From: Nakazawaea peltata
Lineage: Eukaryota > Ascomycota > Pichiomycetes > Alaninales > Pachysolenaceae
Assembly (NCBI GenBank): GCA_001599355.1
Contig: BCGQ01000003.1
Coordinates: 498,468-562,467 of the forward strand
Reading direction: 5' to 3'
DNA: 64,000 bases
In this document: one piece after another, positions 38,942 to 48,521 of the stretch
Numbering within the stretch: position 1 is the stretch's first letter
Layout of the letters: every line of letters starts with the position of its first letter
Notes under the pieces: generated by a model
What the model was told of the DNA's origin: nothing
The model's database searches: none
What the model saw: only the letters and a program-made list of their open reading frames with translations
Position numbers and translations under genes: made by a program

Positions 38942-39630
38942 CTTCTTTTTTTTTTTTTTTTTTTACTCTCTACTTTTAGACCTGGGGTTGAATCTTCGAG
39001 ATTGGGTAATCATTGTTGCAGATTCCTCGTATATTCACTCCTCCATGCCTAGTAGTACCAATGTAGATGCTAATTGGAGCATAATCCAAGTCTTTTTGTG
39101 TCTCAAATATCTCCGAAGCCGATCTGAAACATGATGTATTGTGTGCTTTTACAAATGGTTATGAGCCCACACGAGGGAAGATACCAGAACATGGATTTGA
39201 GGTTATAGGTGGATGATATTGAAGGGGGGAAGAAATTTGACCGAGGATACTTTGGTTTGTAGTATTTGATTGAGCTTTAAGTTGCTTCAAGATCATAAAT
39301 GATGTAGATTACGTGATTATCTTAGGATCAGTATTTGTAATTGTAAAAAATTAACTACCAAAAATACTACAGATTTGTAGGGCCATTATCTACTCATAAA
39401 CTGCCACAGTGACCACGTAATACGGAATATACACCAACGTCAGACATTTCTATCTCCCGGACAACCCACCAAATCTATGACACCCTTGTGCTACTCAAAT
39501 ATTTAACTCCAAATAATTTGTAAATTTTCCACAGAAAAAGCAAAGGATCGCTAAGAGTCGATGAGATTTGAGACATTAGGGTAGATTGGTGCAGATACAA
39601 CTAGAAGAATCCAGGAACTCAAAAACAAAG
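38942..39630. other. Intergenic region downstream of tRNA-Tyr
   Basis: 689 bp between tRNA-Tyr and the Ulp-like gene. I looked for solo LTRs, which often sit near tRNA genes, and saw no convincing TG...CA-bounded element. No gene is supported. Confidence 0.5.
38945..38964 (+). terminator. Pol III terminator of tRNA-Tyr
   Basis: A T run of about 19 bases begins shortly after the discriminator base. Confidence 0.85.
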
Positions 39631-41296
39631 ATGTCAATGATTCTACCCTTGGATCGAGAAGACCAGCATATCTTTGACTCGAAACTTGAGCAAGTGTAAG
39701 TGATATCTGTTACTTATTTACAGCGTTAAGAGTTACTAACACTGTAGGGATAGACGACAAATTGTGATGGATCCTAATAAGAGGACACCTGTCCCTTCGA
39801 TGGTGCATTATAGTACAGGAATGGAATCCAAGGTGCCCATGGATGATGAGTCACACCGTACTTCAAAATGGTCTCAAAATATGTTGTACTACTACAGTGC
39901 GATGGTGATGGATCGGTACCGGAGTATGGACATGAAGCTCTGTCTTTTCCGTGACTATGAAAGACACGGACCTAGAAATACTTCAGTAGATTGCATATTA
40001 CACCCATTCGAGTTAAATGACTCGTGGCATTTGGCCATTTTCCACCTCATGACGCGTCGTATCATCTTTGTAGATTGTTCACATGATGGGCTGAATCTGG
40101 GGATATTTAGTTATGATTCCATTAATTCCAAGGGTGATAATGAGTTTTTTGATAAATGTGGGAGGTCACGACAACAACATGCCTCTAAAAAGCCGGCCAT
40201 TGAATCAGATTCCAAGTTCAAAGCCTCACAGTTATTCACTAAATTCTCTCGTTGTAGTGCCATTAATGTGTTGGCATTAATATATGGAATATGTTGTACT
40301 AGTAGTATTTTGGATTACTTGGTGTTCGATAATAAGGAACCCAAGAGGTTCGATGTGAGTTTCTTTTTCATCTCCGAGCTTCCTACCTTCGATAGACATC
40401 TTGTAGATAAGGTTTTCTTCGGGGAAGTATTCTACCGATCATTACTGAGGGCCATAAAAGAAGGGGTACCGGTGATACCGTACCCATTAGATACAAAGAG
40501 AGCATCGGAGGAGAATGGAGTCGCTCAAAAGAGACTGAAGACACTCAATGGTCTGTCTTTAGGTGAAATGAAGGCAAAACCAGGTCGTAGAAAGGTAGAT
40601 TATGGTCATATATTTTCTAAGAGCGTAGCAGACCAGATCTTGAGTAAATTCACAGAGTCTTCTCTCAGCTTTTCATCTCCTGAATTGATAGATACTCTCG
40701 TAGATTTACTCCAGAAGATATTCAGCCATAGATACCTCGACAAGCAGTACGATCAATGCGAAATTATGTGTAAAGATATCGTATTTGCACTGATTGACGG
40801 AGAGAAGAAGTTTGATTACGATGAAGAGTATTTCCAAGAAGATATGATGATCGATAACAAACAACAACTCTTTCCGATCGTGGTAGATGAACGTAAATTG
40901 GTATTAATGCAATTCTGTAGAGCAGATGAGGAACCTAAAGATACTACTGTGAATATTTATGTATTTTCCAAGACGAGTTCTATCAGAGGTGCTATAAACC
41001 AACGGTTATATAGAGATTTAGTTCAGAAATACGCCTTTAAGTATGAGAGGAAGATCCTGGAGGTGAATGTGAAACCTATTCAAGTTCAAGACAATTCAGC
41101 TTATACTGTGGTGAACTATTTCTTGTACCTTATATGTTCAGCTTTGAAGAGGAATGAATTTCCGGAGAAACAGCCTCGATTTTCGACTATTCAGAAGTTT
41201 GGAGACATATTGAGTGGGCTTGCGAAGTCAGTTAGAGATGAGGATGGGTTGGGGATTGATAGTCTGATTAAGAATTTGAAGAAGATAGTTAGATGA
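39631..41296 (+). CDS. Uncharacterised spliced gene with weak Ulp1/C48-protease resemblance
   Basis: Join 39631..39695 and 39748..41296, 537 aa. Exon 1 encodes MSMILPLDREDQHIFDSKLEQ. I do not recognise the protein. Around residues 60-200 there is a faint pattern of the Ulp1/SENP (C48) fold: SQNMLYYYSAMVMDRY where a WLND helix would be, then DSWHLAIFHL and IIFVDCSHDG, and SRCSAINVLALIYG with C191. The position of the catalytic histidine just before the Trp is Ser here (His follows the Trp at 116), so activity is doubtful. A second half (~395-500) repeats a similar rhythm (LFPIVVDERKLVLMQF, then NSAYTVVNYFLYLICSAL). The long clean frame and good splice signals support a real gene; the protease link is inference. 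Confidence 0.75.
39696..39747 (+). other. Intron of the Ulp-like gene
   Basis: 52 nt, GTAAGT donor, TACTAAC branch box at 39734-39740 and TAG acceptor just 7 nt later. Removal joins the upstream ATG to the main frame; without it the frame starts only at an internal ATG. Confidence 0.85.
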
Positions 41297-41320
41297 GTAA
41301 TGCATGATAGATAGGAAGAG

Positions 41321-41390
41321 TAGGTAGGAGTAGGCAGGAGTAGGTAGGAGTAGGTAGGAGTAGGTAGGAGTAGGTAGGAGTAGGTAGGAG
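41321..41390. repeat. 10-bp tandem repeat (TAGGTAGGAG)n
   Basis: Seven copies of the decamer TAGGTAGGAG, one with a T-to-C change, starting 25 bp after the stop of the Ulp-like gene. Confidence 0.95.
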
Positions 41391-41423
41391 AGGAGTAGAG
41401 TAGCAGAGTTGTAGAGCTGTGGA

Positions 41424-41487
41424 GTCGTAGAGTGGTCGAGTCGTAGAGTGGTCGAGTTGTAGAGTGGTCGAGTTGTAGAGTGGTCGA
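41424..41487. repeat. 16-bp tandem repeat (GTCGTAGAGTGGTCGA)n
   Basis: Four copies of a 16-bp unit; the last two differ by a single C-to-T change. Confidence 0.95.
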
Positions 41488-41573
41488 GTGGGCCAGATCC
41501 TTTATCCGATCCATTTCCGACGCATTCGCGAAATCCGCCCCGTCGAGCAATTTCCGCTGGAAAAAAATTCAAA

Positions 41574-41579
41574 ACGCGT
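41574..41579. promoter_or_regulatory. MCB box of POL31
   Basis: ACGCGT, the MBF (Mbp1-Swi6) core, 42 bp upstream of the POL31 start. DNA polymerase subunit genes are classic MBF targets. Confidence 0.65.
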
Positions 41580-41620
41580 CGCGGCTCTCAAAGAAACAAG
41601 GCAAGCCATCGAAAACATAG

Positions 41621-43232
41621 ATGGCGGGTGACCAGAAGATGGATTATTTGAAGTATCCTGGGTATGTATAGACTCTCAGAGGAGTGGATAATGCAACTAA
41701 GCTGAAAATTTGGTGGAAATATCTCAAAATTCACCCTTTATAGCCTCCTTCTTCGATCTTACTCATCTGATTTACTAACAATTCCAAGTGACAACGAGAG
41801 TTTCAGTGTAGTGGAGCGGACAATCGCCCATGAACCGGCTGATTATCCGCTCCGTGACCAGTACACGTTACAGCAGAACCAAAGAAACTACGGGAAACAG
41901 TTCCATTCCATGTATTTCTACCGTCTTAACACTATGAGGAAGAGACTTTTAGAGAGATGTGAGGCCCGTTGGAAGCACCAGATGGTTAATGACATGAATC
42001 CAGAGCATGTGCTGAAGATCTTGGATGTGCAGAGTGGGAAACCATGTTGGGTTGTAGGGACTATCTTCTCTCTGTTGAAATATAAGACGGATGTGCTTGA
42101 TGAGATGGCCAAGAGTGCTTATGGAGCTCCACCTCCACCTCCAGAGACCTATGCTGACCCTGAAAACGATCAAATCATGGCTGAGGATGAGAGTGGACGT
42201 ATTGTCTTAGCCGGTCCTTTGTTGGAGAAAACCATTTTGGTCAGTGGACAAGTCGTCGGATTACTTGGAGCTGAAGTACAGCCTGGTATTTTCGAGGTAC
42301 TTGATGTTTGTTATCCTGAGCCTGCACCTCAATTGGGGTCTAAGTCCACATCTGGTAGTACTGTAGCTTTTGTAAGCGGTCTTAATATCCAACCGACCGA
42401 TTTCCATCATCTGAAGTTGGAATTATTGAAGGATTTCCTCTCGGGAGAGTTCTTTCCTGAGGATTCTCAAAAAATCTCGAGGTTGGTGATTGCCGGGAAC
42501 TCGACCTTGGTTCATGAGGGTAATTCTGTAGTTGAAGAACAACAGCTGTTGAAATCAAAGTATAAGCTGCTCAGCAAATCCAATTTCAATGCGGCTGTCT
42601 TAGAAAAGCTTGACTCATTTTTACTGGAGGTGATGTTGACAGTTCCTGTGACTGTTATGCCTGGAGAATCGGATCCGGCAGAGTTAAGTTATCCTCAGCT
42701 GCCATTACATAAATCGTATTTCCCCCAGAATAGACATTTACTTGGCACCACACATCTCAAGAGACTGACCAATCCTACTTGGATGGAGATTGATGGTGCC
42801 AGATTGTTGGGAACTTCGGGAGAGAATGTAACTGATATATATAAGTATCTCTTGCCTTATGAGAAGGTGGAGAAGTCTGATAAGACAGAGGAAGCTTCGA
42901 AACTTGCAGATCCTGGAGAATTAGTAGCATTGTGTCCGGATGATTCGAGAATTCCAATTTTGGAGTCGTCAATTTTGGCCCAGAATATCGTTCCTACGGC
43001 TCCGGATACGTTATGGTGTTATCCTTACCAAGATGAAGACCCATTCATTCTCCAAGAGACCCCTCGGGTGTACTTTGTAGGGAACCAACCACGATTTGAA
43101 ACTAAAGAAATGGAATTGGGTGACAAAAAAGTCCGTTTAGTATGTATTCCTCGGTTTGATACTACTGGTGAAGTTGTCTTAATGGATACTACTACATTGG
43201 ATTGTGAAGTGATCAAAGTGATCACCGAATGA
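41621..43232 (+). CDS. POL31: DNA polymerase delta subunit 2, POL31 (spliced)
   Basis: Join 41621..41661 and 41789..43232, 494 aa (S. cerevisiae 487). Exon 1 encodes MAGDQKMDYLKYPG. The B-subunit bridges Pol3 to Pol32 and is essential for lagging-strand replication; it is also part of Pol zeta. An OB-fold (~110-190, ILVSGQVVGLLGAEVQPGIF) precedes the calcineurin-like phosphodiesterase fold, inactive in eukaryotes (VAFVSGLNI, then VTVMPGESDPAELSYPQLPL and MEIDGARLLGTSGENVTDI). It converges on MSM1 with only 15 bp between stops. An MCB box precedes the gene, fitting S-phase expression. Confidence 0.96.
41662..41788 (+). other. POL31 spliceosomal intron
   Basis: 127 nt, GTATGT donor, TACTAAC branch box at 41773-41779. 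The acceptor is AAG, an unusual choice over the preferred YAG, 9 nt after the branch box. Splicing restores frame between exon 1 (41 nt) and the conserved N-terminus. Confidence 0.88.
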
Positions 43233-43247
43233 ACTATTTATTTACAT

Positions 43248-44942
43248 CTAAGCATAAGCATCTTCTCTTAAATCGACCTTTTGTAGAGGAACTTTGGCAC
43301 CTTTGTCACGGGACAAGTTCTGGGCGTAGGTTAAATCGGCTCCAACGGCAGCAAATTGGGAGCCACGACGAGTAGAGTCAACCTTCAACATGTCCAAAAG
43401 TTGGGATGCCAATTGGGGGATGAAAGGTTGCAACACGATGAGAGAAATCCTCACTGTTTCAAGGGCCATGAACACAAGGAAGTCTTGTTTATGTAATGGG
43501 TCCAGAATTGAACCTTCTAAAGCTTGGTCGACTTTATATTGCCATGGAGCACCATCTTGGAAGAGTTGGTTGGCTTGGAATAGAACCTGCCAGACATTTC
43601 CGATGGCTCTATGGGTGGTGAAGGAGGACAAGTCGGAATCCATGCGGGAATAGAGAGAATTGAGGTCGTTGAAGAGGTCGTTGACGGCTGGAAGACCAAG
43701 AGAATCAATAAACTCAGAGTCCTGGAACACAGTGTCAGCTTTAGACAAAGCTCTTTGCAGATTGAACTTCTTTCCAATACTTCTTATAAGCAAATTACAT
43801 AACTTATCAATGAATTGGTTCCTACTGGCATTTAATTTCAGTTCTGTGAAGTCACAGTCACCAGATAAGATCGAGTTCTCACATAAGAAGAACCGGAGCA
43901 TGTCGGAACCATAATGGTCTGAGACAGCGACAGGATCAGCTACGTTACCACGGCTTTTACTCATTTTAGATCCGGCCATTAACCAATGACCATGGACGAC
44001 TACTTGTTTAGGTAAGTCTACAGAGGCAGCCATCAAGAGACTGGGCCAATATATACAGTGGAATCTGGTTATGTCTTTACCGATGAGATGAACCAGAGGC
44101 CAAGGAGATTTCTCTGGAGTCAGTCCTGTCCAAGGATATCCGGCACTAGTGAGATAGTTTACAAGAGCATCAACCCAGACGTAAATGACTTGGGATGAGT
44201 CACCTGGGACTGGAATACCCCAATGAAGACGGGAACTTGGTCTTGATACCGATAAATCCAGGCTTTCTCCAGACTCCAATTCTCTTAACACATCTTCGTA
44301 GTAACGAGAGGGGGTGATGAATTGGGGGTTCAGTTTGAGGAATTCGATCAAACGAGGACGGAACGAAGAAAGACGGAAGAAATAGTTCTCTTCTGATTCA
44401 AAAACCACTTCAGAGCCAGTCTCCTTCGAGAAGAACTTCTCTACACCATCGACTGTCTTCAGTTCGATCTGTTGCTCTGGATAAAAGGTCTCGTCGCTTA
44501 CAGAGTACCATCCTGAATGTAAACCTTTGTAGATATGACCTTCAGTGACCAACAAATTCCAGAAATGCTCTACTGCTTTATAATGGTCGGGGTCTGTGGT
44601 TCTAATAAACCGATCATATTTTATATCCACCAACTTTGCGAGGGCATCGAAATTGGCGGCGGTGGAATCACAAAACTCTTTTGGCGATTTGCCGTTCTTT
44701 TCTGCAGCCATTTGCACTTTGAGTCCATGTTCATCTGTTCCAGTGGTGAAGAAGGTCTGTTTTCCAGCGAGTCTTTCCCATCGCAGCTTCACATCACATA
44801 AAAGCATCGAATATAAATGACCAATATGGGGATTGGCGTTGACATAGAAGATGGGGGTGGTGATATAGTAAGGTTTAGAGGAGTGGAAACGAGATCCGGA
44901 GTGTCTGAGCATACCCGATACTCCTTTGAGTTGTCTGAGCAT
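43248..44942 (-). CDS. MSM1: Mitochondrial methionyl-tRNA synthetase
   Basis: 564 aa class I synthetase (S. cerevisiae Msm1, 575 aa). After a basic presequence (MLRQLKGVSGMLRHSGSRFH) the catalytic domain carries HIGH at 39-42 (NANPHIGHLYS) and KMSKS at 326-330 (AGSKMSKSRGNV). The TGTDEHGLKV block is typical of the bacterial type. A helical anticodon-binding domain follows (~360-540). It charges mitochondrial elongator and initiator tRNA-Met. The ATG is at 44942; the frame upstream begins with GTG. Convergent with POL31. Confidence 0.96.
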   Translation of the reverse strand: MLRQLKGVSGMLRHSGSRFHSSKPYYITTPIFYVNANPHIGHLYSMLLCDVKLRWERLAGKQTFFTTGTDEHGLKVQMAAEKNGKSPKEFCDSTAANFDALAKLVDIKYDRFIRTTDPDHYKAVEHFWNLLVTEGHIYKGLHSGWYSVSDETFYPEQQIELKTVDGVEKFFSKETGSEVVFESEENYFFRLSSFRPRLIEFLKLNPQFITPSRYYEDVLRELESGESLDLSVSRPSSRLHWGIPVPGDSSQVIYVWVDALVNYLTSAGYPWTGLTPEKSPWPLVHLIGKDITRFHCIYWPSLLMAASVDLPKQVVVHGHWLMAGSKMSKSRGNVADPVAVSDHYGSDMLRFFLCENSILSGDCDFTELKLNASRNQFIDKLCNLLIRSIGKKFNLQRALSKADTVFQDSEFIDSLGLPAVNDLFNDLNSLYSRMDSDLSSFTTHRAIGNVWQVLFQANQLFQDGAPWQYKVDQALEGSILDPLHKQDFLVFMALETVRISLIVLQPFIPQLASQLLDMLKVDSTRRGSQFAAVGADLTYAQNLSRDKGAKVPLQKVDLREDAYA

Positions 44943-45476
44943 CTTCAACACTTCAGCAATTGAACTGTCTAAGAGTCTCTCTTGAAGTGGTTTGTGATTC
45001 GAGGCTCGAGGGATATGAAAAATTGAAGATTCGGAAAAAGCGCGGAGAAATTTGGCGATGGGCCTGAGAAAATTTAAGGGGGGAAGGAGAAGATAAGGTG
45101 GGAAATTGGAGATGAGATGAGGGGGGATGGAGATTTCGGGATAACTCGTGCAGAAGTGGGGTAGTTTAGAGATGGAGGAGGGGTGGATCGGAAAATCTAA
45201 GGGGATGTAAATAATTTTAAAGTGTCATTATAAGTTATAATCTATTTATTGTAGTTGTTTAAGAAAGGGGGTTGGTATTACAGAAAGGGGCTATTCGGGA
45301 GAGCGCCGACTCCAACTGATCTGTCATCATCATCAGTTGGCCTTGTCAAAGTTTTAGCTGGTCCGCTTTGCTAAAATTCTTCATCAGAAATACATCCAAT
45401 TGAGTCAGAATTGCCCTGAAAGATCCTCAATACAAATACTACACCATTCTCAAGGTCCTCTATCCATTACGCTATA
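44943..45476. other. Intergenic region MSM1-YIP1 with two strong hairpins
   Basis: 534 bp. The MSM1-proximal part is purine-rich on the plus strand. Two perfect inverted repeats sit close together at 45312-45340 and 45352-45376 (listed separately). No protein gene is supported. Confidence 0.6.
45312..45376. other. Tandem hairpins, possible structured RNA or 3'-end element
   Basis: Hairpin 1 has a 9-bp perfect stem CCAACTGAT/ATCAGTTGG with an 11-nt loop (45312-45340). Hairpin 2 has a 7-bp stem TTTTAGC/GCTAAAA, again with an 11-nt loop (45352-45376), extendable by one G-U pair. They are 11 nt apart. The element lies 101 bp downstream of the YIP1 stop on its 3' side and ~370 bp upstream of MSM1. 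I could not match it to a C/D or H/ACA snoRNA. Confidence 0.45.
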
Positions 45477-46262
45477 CTAAAATACAATCAATAACGCAAA
45501 AACACTATACAAAATAGCCAAAGGATAGGCAATTAATAACCTAACATTGTTCAACTTGAAAGAAATCATGAAGAAAGAACTGGAGGAGAAAGTACACCAA
45601 AAGATACTCATCGCTGTGACGATGTATCCGAATAAATTATTGAGGTTGAAGATGATGTTCAAGCCACTTAAGAACACCAATGGCAATAAACAGTATCCAA
45701 TGACAGACCCTGTCTTAATGACATCTGTCTGACCACTGGCCTCATCATCGGCCATGAGCTTAAAGAGCTGATGCAATGAAATAATCCCCACAAGGGCGAC
45801 TCCGTAGATATATGAGAAGTGGAATTTACCGTTGAATAACAACAACAGTCCAATTAAGACACCGAAAATGATCGGTCCGGCAAGATCACTGTCGTTCAAG
45901 ATGTCTGGATTGGTCAAAAGACGCTTGGAATTGAAACTCAATACGGAGGTCGTTTTGACTTTGATATGCTGGAAATTAATACCCAATTCTTCTAAAAGTG
46001 GAGGTTCCCCCGGGTATCCTGAAGTGGAGAATGCGGCAAGCCATCCTTGTGATAATGATTCGGCCCCCATCAGACCACTGACGTCTGCTGAATAGCCGCC
46101 ATATTGAGGTTGCATTGTTCCTTGTACGTTGAATGGGCTTCGCAGTGGACCGGCTCCCATTGCAGATCCGACACCTCCTTGATTCCCCTGATAAAATTGG
46201 AGATTATCAGCGGTATATCTGTTATATGGGTCCTGAGGTTGCTGTTGATAATTGAAAGACAT
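45477..46262 (-). CDS. YIP1: Rab-interacting membrane protein YIP1
   Basis: 261 aa (S. cerevisiae 248). The N-terminal ~90 residues are cytosolic, rich in Gln/Gly/Tyr. The conserved ELGINFQHIKVKTTSVL block precedes five membrane spans from ~130. It acts in ER-to-Golgi vesicle formation with Yif1 and the Rabs Ypt1/Ypt31. The start at 46262 gives MSFNYQQQPQDPYNRY. Confidence 0.93.
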   Translation of the reverse strand: MSFNYQQQPQDPYNRYTADNLQFYQGNQGGVGSAMGAGPLRSPFNVQGTMQPQYGGYSADVSGLMGAESLSQGWLAAFSTSGYPGEPPLLEELGINFQHIKVKTTSVLSFNSKRLLTNPDILNDSDLAGPIIFGVLIGLLLLFNGKFHFSYIYGVALVGIISLHQLFKLMADDEASGQTDVIKTGSVIGYCLLPLVFLSGLNIIFNLNNLFGYIVTAMSIFWCTFSSSSFFMISFKLNNVRLLIAYPLAILYSVFALLIVF

Positions 46263-46630
46263 GATCTAAACACGACACGAGATTGGGGATGATTGCGGGG
46301 TGAGAATTGGGGGTCAAATTGGTGGAAATCGGCTCAACAAAAGGATGAGATGTAAACTCTGGCCTCGAAAGTAAAGTTAAACACAATTGATGATCACAAT
46401 CGTCGTCGCTTTGGGTATTTCAAATCGACTGATCTCCACTGTTTAAATAAATAAAAACGTCTTCCTTGAGAAAATTGGGAGGATTTGGGTTACTGGATTT
46501 GGAAATTGGGAGAGTGGACACGACTAAAAGAAGGAGAAGATTTTTGAGGGATCAATATTCCCGATTTGGAAATTGAGATATCATACACTACCAAATTGGG
46601 GGTTAGTTAGATTCATACCTGTTCATTCAG
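46263..46630. other. Intergenic region, YIP1 promoter
   Basis: 368 bp. The word TTGGGGG/ATTGGGA recurs in the G-rich strand. No element was identified with confidence. Confidence 0.45.
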
Positions 46631-48244
46631 TTATACATCAAGATAATACTCATCAAGAAGTCTCCTCTTGAATCCAATTCCACAGATCTTCACATACACC
46701 AAGTTCGAGTTAGCTTTGAATATGTTCTGAGCAATAGGAAGGATTTTAGAATCGATTTCTTCCTTGAATGGACTAAAAGTGTCTTTGAGGAAGGCATTAA
46801 TGAAGCTATGTTCGTTGAAATAAAGGTCATAGAAGGGATCGACATCATCTCCAATAGCAGTAGAAACATAATCGGTCGTCACTTTGTAACAATTCAACAA
46901 ACGGACCAACTGATCATCGGACCATTTGAAAATAGGCTGAGTTGGCTGGAATTGATACTCGTTGAGGAACCGTCTGGAGAAGAGAACGTTGGATTCACGG
47001 TGACTATTGAAGATACGATGGAAATCTCTCATCAATTTACTATCATTCATTGAGAATTTCTCCAAGCTTTCCAATTTGGAGATCATTTGAATCACCTGAC
47101 TAAATGAGTAATGACCTTTAGAAATGTGTAATCTTTTCAACAGTTTCATATTATGGACGGTACCCATGGGTAAGACCGAGGAATGCTCATGAATAAGCTG
47201 CTCAAGACAACTGAAGTCACTCTCACTGAAGAACTGTTGAACTTTCAGCCGTGCTTCCTGATCAGTCGTCTCGATTTTACAGTTCAATAATGCCAAAGTC
47301 TTCAATTTGTTGAAATGCAAGAAGGTGATATTGGGGTCCCATTTCTTGTAGGGAGTGCCGTTGAATTCGAATTTTTGGATAGTTAAATGCTGGACGTTTT
47401 GGAAGGCGAAGCCTTGGTTGTTATTGAATTTCAGGATTTCATGGTTCAATACGAACATATTAGCCATTTCTTCCAGTTGATTTGGATACAGTTGATAGTC
47501 GTCGTCGACAGAGGAGCCTGTGAGACGTAAAGAGGTGACATTTTCGACACCTTCGACATCCCGAAGGATATGAGTGATGAATTTTTCATTACATGATCTT
47601 AAATGAAGAGATTCGAGTTTGTCTATCTTCAATCTACGAGTAGGAACCGTTTCTTGGATTGAAATGGAACGTTGCAGAGTACCTGGGAACCCGTCCAGAC
47701 GCTCATCATACCGCTTGTTGATACTTTCACCCAAGGTCAATCTACGAAGTCTATGGCCATCGAATCTTAACAGTAACCGACTAATTATGGGCACCACAAC
47801 CAGAGTTGGCGATATATGAAGACACAACAAATCGGTAATACGTTTATCGATAGCAGTCATGTTGGAATCGAAGGTTACGATGAACCGAAGTTCCTTAATA
47901 AGTTTTTGGTTGGCCCGGTGGAACACTCTTAAACTCTTAATAAGTAAATCGAGTGAAGTTTCTCCTGAAATAACGGTCGATTCAAGGGCATGGGCATTGC
48001 AATAGTCTTTCCAGAGCTTTAAATGAAGTTCATCTTGGTAGTCCATGAACACTATGGAGTGATAAAGTCTTTCTCTTGCGGCATGACAGAATTTCTTTGA
48101 GACCAAGCTCAGGGAGAGCACATCGGGTTTGGGAAGCAAGTTGAATATCCGTCTTAGCACTTCAGATGGGAGGTTTTCCACGGATAATCTTGGAATATCC
48201 GCCTTTGCATGAACGATGGAGGGGACAGAGGTACTCTCCAGCAT
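46631..48244 (-). CDS. F-box protein with leucine-rich repeats
   Basis: 537 aa. An N-terminal F-box (residues ~20-62, NLPSEVLRRIFNLLPKPDVL) would bind Skp1 and link substrates to SCF Cullin-1 ubiquitin ligase. The rest is a series of irregular LRR-like strands (LRRLTLGESIN, LESLHLRSCNEKF, LKTLALLNCKI). The substrate is unknown and I cannot match it to a specific yeast F-box protein. L45 in this F-box is encoded by CTG, at a position that is hydrophobic in the family, evidence for standard CTG decoding. The ATG at 48244 gives MLESTSVPSIVHAKADIP. Confidence 0.85.
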   Translation of the reverse strand: MLESTSVPSIVHAKADIPRLSVENLPSEVLRRIFNLLPKPDVLSLSLVSKKFCHAARERLYHSIVFMDYQDELHLKLWKDYCNAHALESTVISGETSLDLLIKSLRVFHRANQKLIKELRFIVTFDSNMTAIDKRITDLLCLHISPTLVVVPIISRLLLRFDGHRLRRLTLGESINKRYDERLDGFPGTLQRSISIQETVPTRRLKIDKLESLHLRSCNEKFITHILRDVEGVENVTSLRLTGSSVDDDYQLYPNQLEEMANMFVLNHEILKFNNNQGFAFQNVQHLTIQKFEFNGTPYKKWDPNITFLHFNKLKTLALLNCKIETTDQEARLKVQQFFSESDFSCLEQLIHEHSSVLPMGTVHNMKLLKRLHISKGHYSFSQVIQMISKLESLEKFSMNDSKLMRDFHRIFNSHRESNVLFSRRFLNEYQFQPTQPIFKWSDDQLVRLLNCYKVTTDYVSTAIGDDVDPFYDLYFNEHSFINAFLKDTFSPFKEEIDSKILPIAQNIFKANSNLVYVKICGIGFKRRLLDEYYLDV

Positions 48245-48492
48245 GATTTTGAGTTGGAAACCTTGAGCTAGTGATCCCTATGAACTTTATTTCGTGATAT
48301 TTCTATGTTTAAGCTTTGGATTGCTGATTTAATCGTTTCCACTCAGGTCATTAATTGCATTTGAGCGGAAAATTAATTTCTCCGACGGAGAAACGGAGAA
48401 ATTAAAGTAAAACAGAACGGAGCAGAATACAGAAAATCAGAACGGAGAAGATTTGACGCACGACTGATCCGAAGGAACTGGAACGATAACGG

Positions 48493-48498
48493 ACGCGT
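48493..48498. promoter_or_regulatory. MCB-like box ahead of NSE1
   Basis: ACGCGT 24 bp before the NSE1 ATG, so close that it may lie in the 5' UTR; regulation by MBF is inference. Confidence 0.4.
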
Positions 48499-48521
48499 TA
48501 ACAGCGGTAAGAATCGGCACG

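Larger units (their letters stand above)
41297..41620. promoter_or_regulatory. POL31 upstream region with tandem repeats and MCB
   Basis: 324 bp between the Ulp-like gene stop and the POL31 start. It holds two tandem arrays (41321-41390 and 41424-41487, listed separately) and ACGCGT at 41574-41579, 42 bp before the POL31 ATG, with CGCG-rich surroundings. Confidence 0.7.

Noticed and set aside
38942-39630. Possible solo LTR or retroelement remnant near tRNA-Tyr
   Set aside because: tRNA flanks are common insertion sites, but I saw no paired ends or coding remnant.
45300-45476. H/ACA snoRNA for the hairpin pair
   Set aside because: Stems are short without pseudouridylation pockets, and H and ACA boxes are not in the expected positions.
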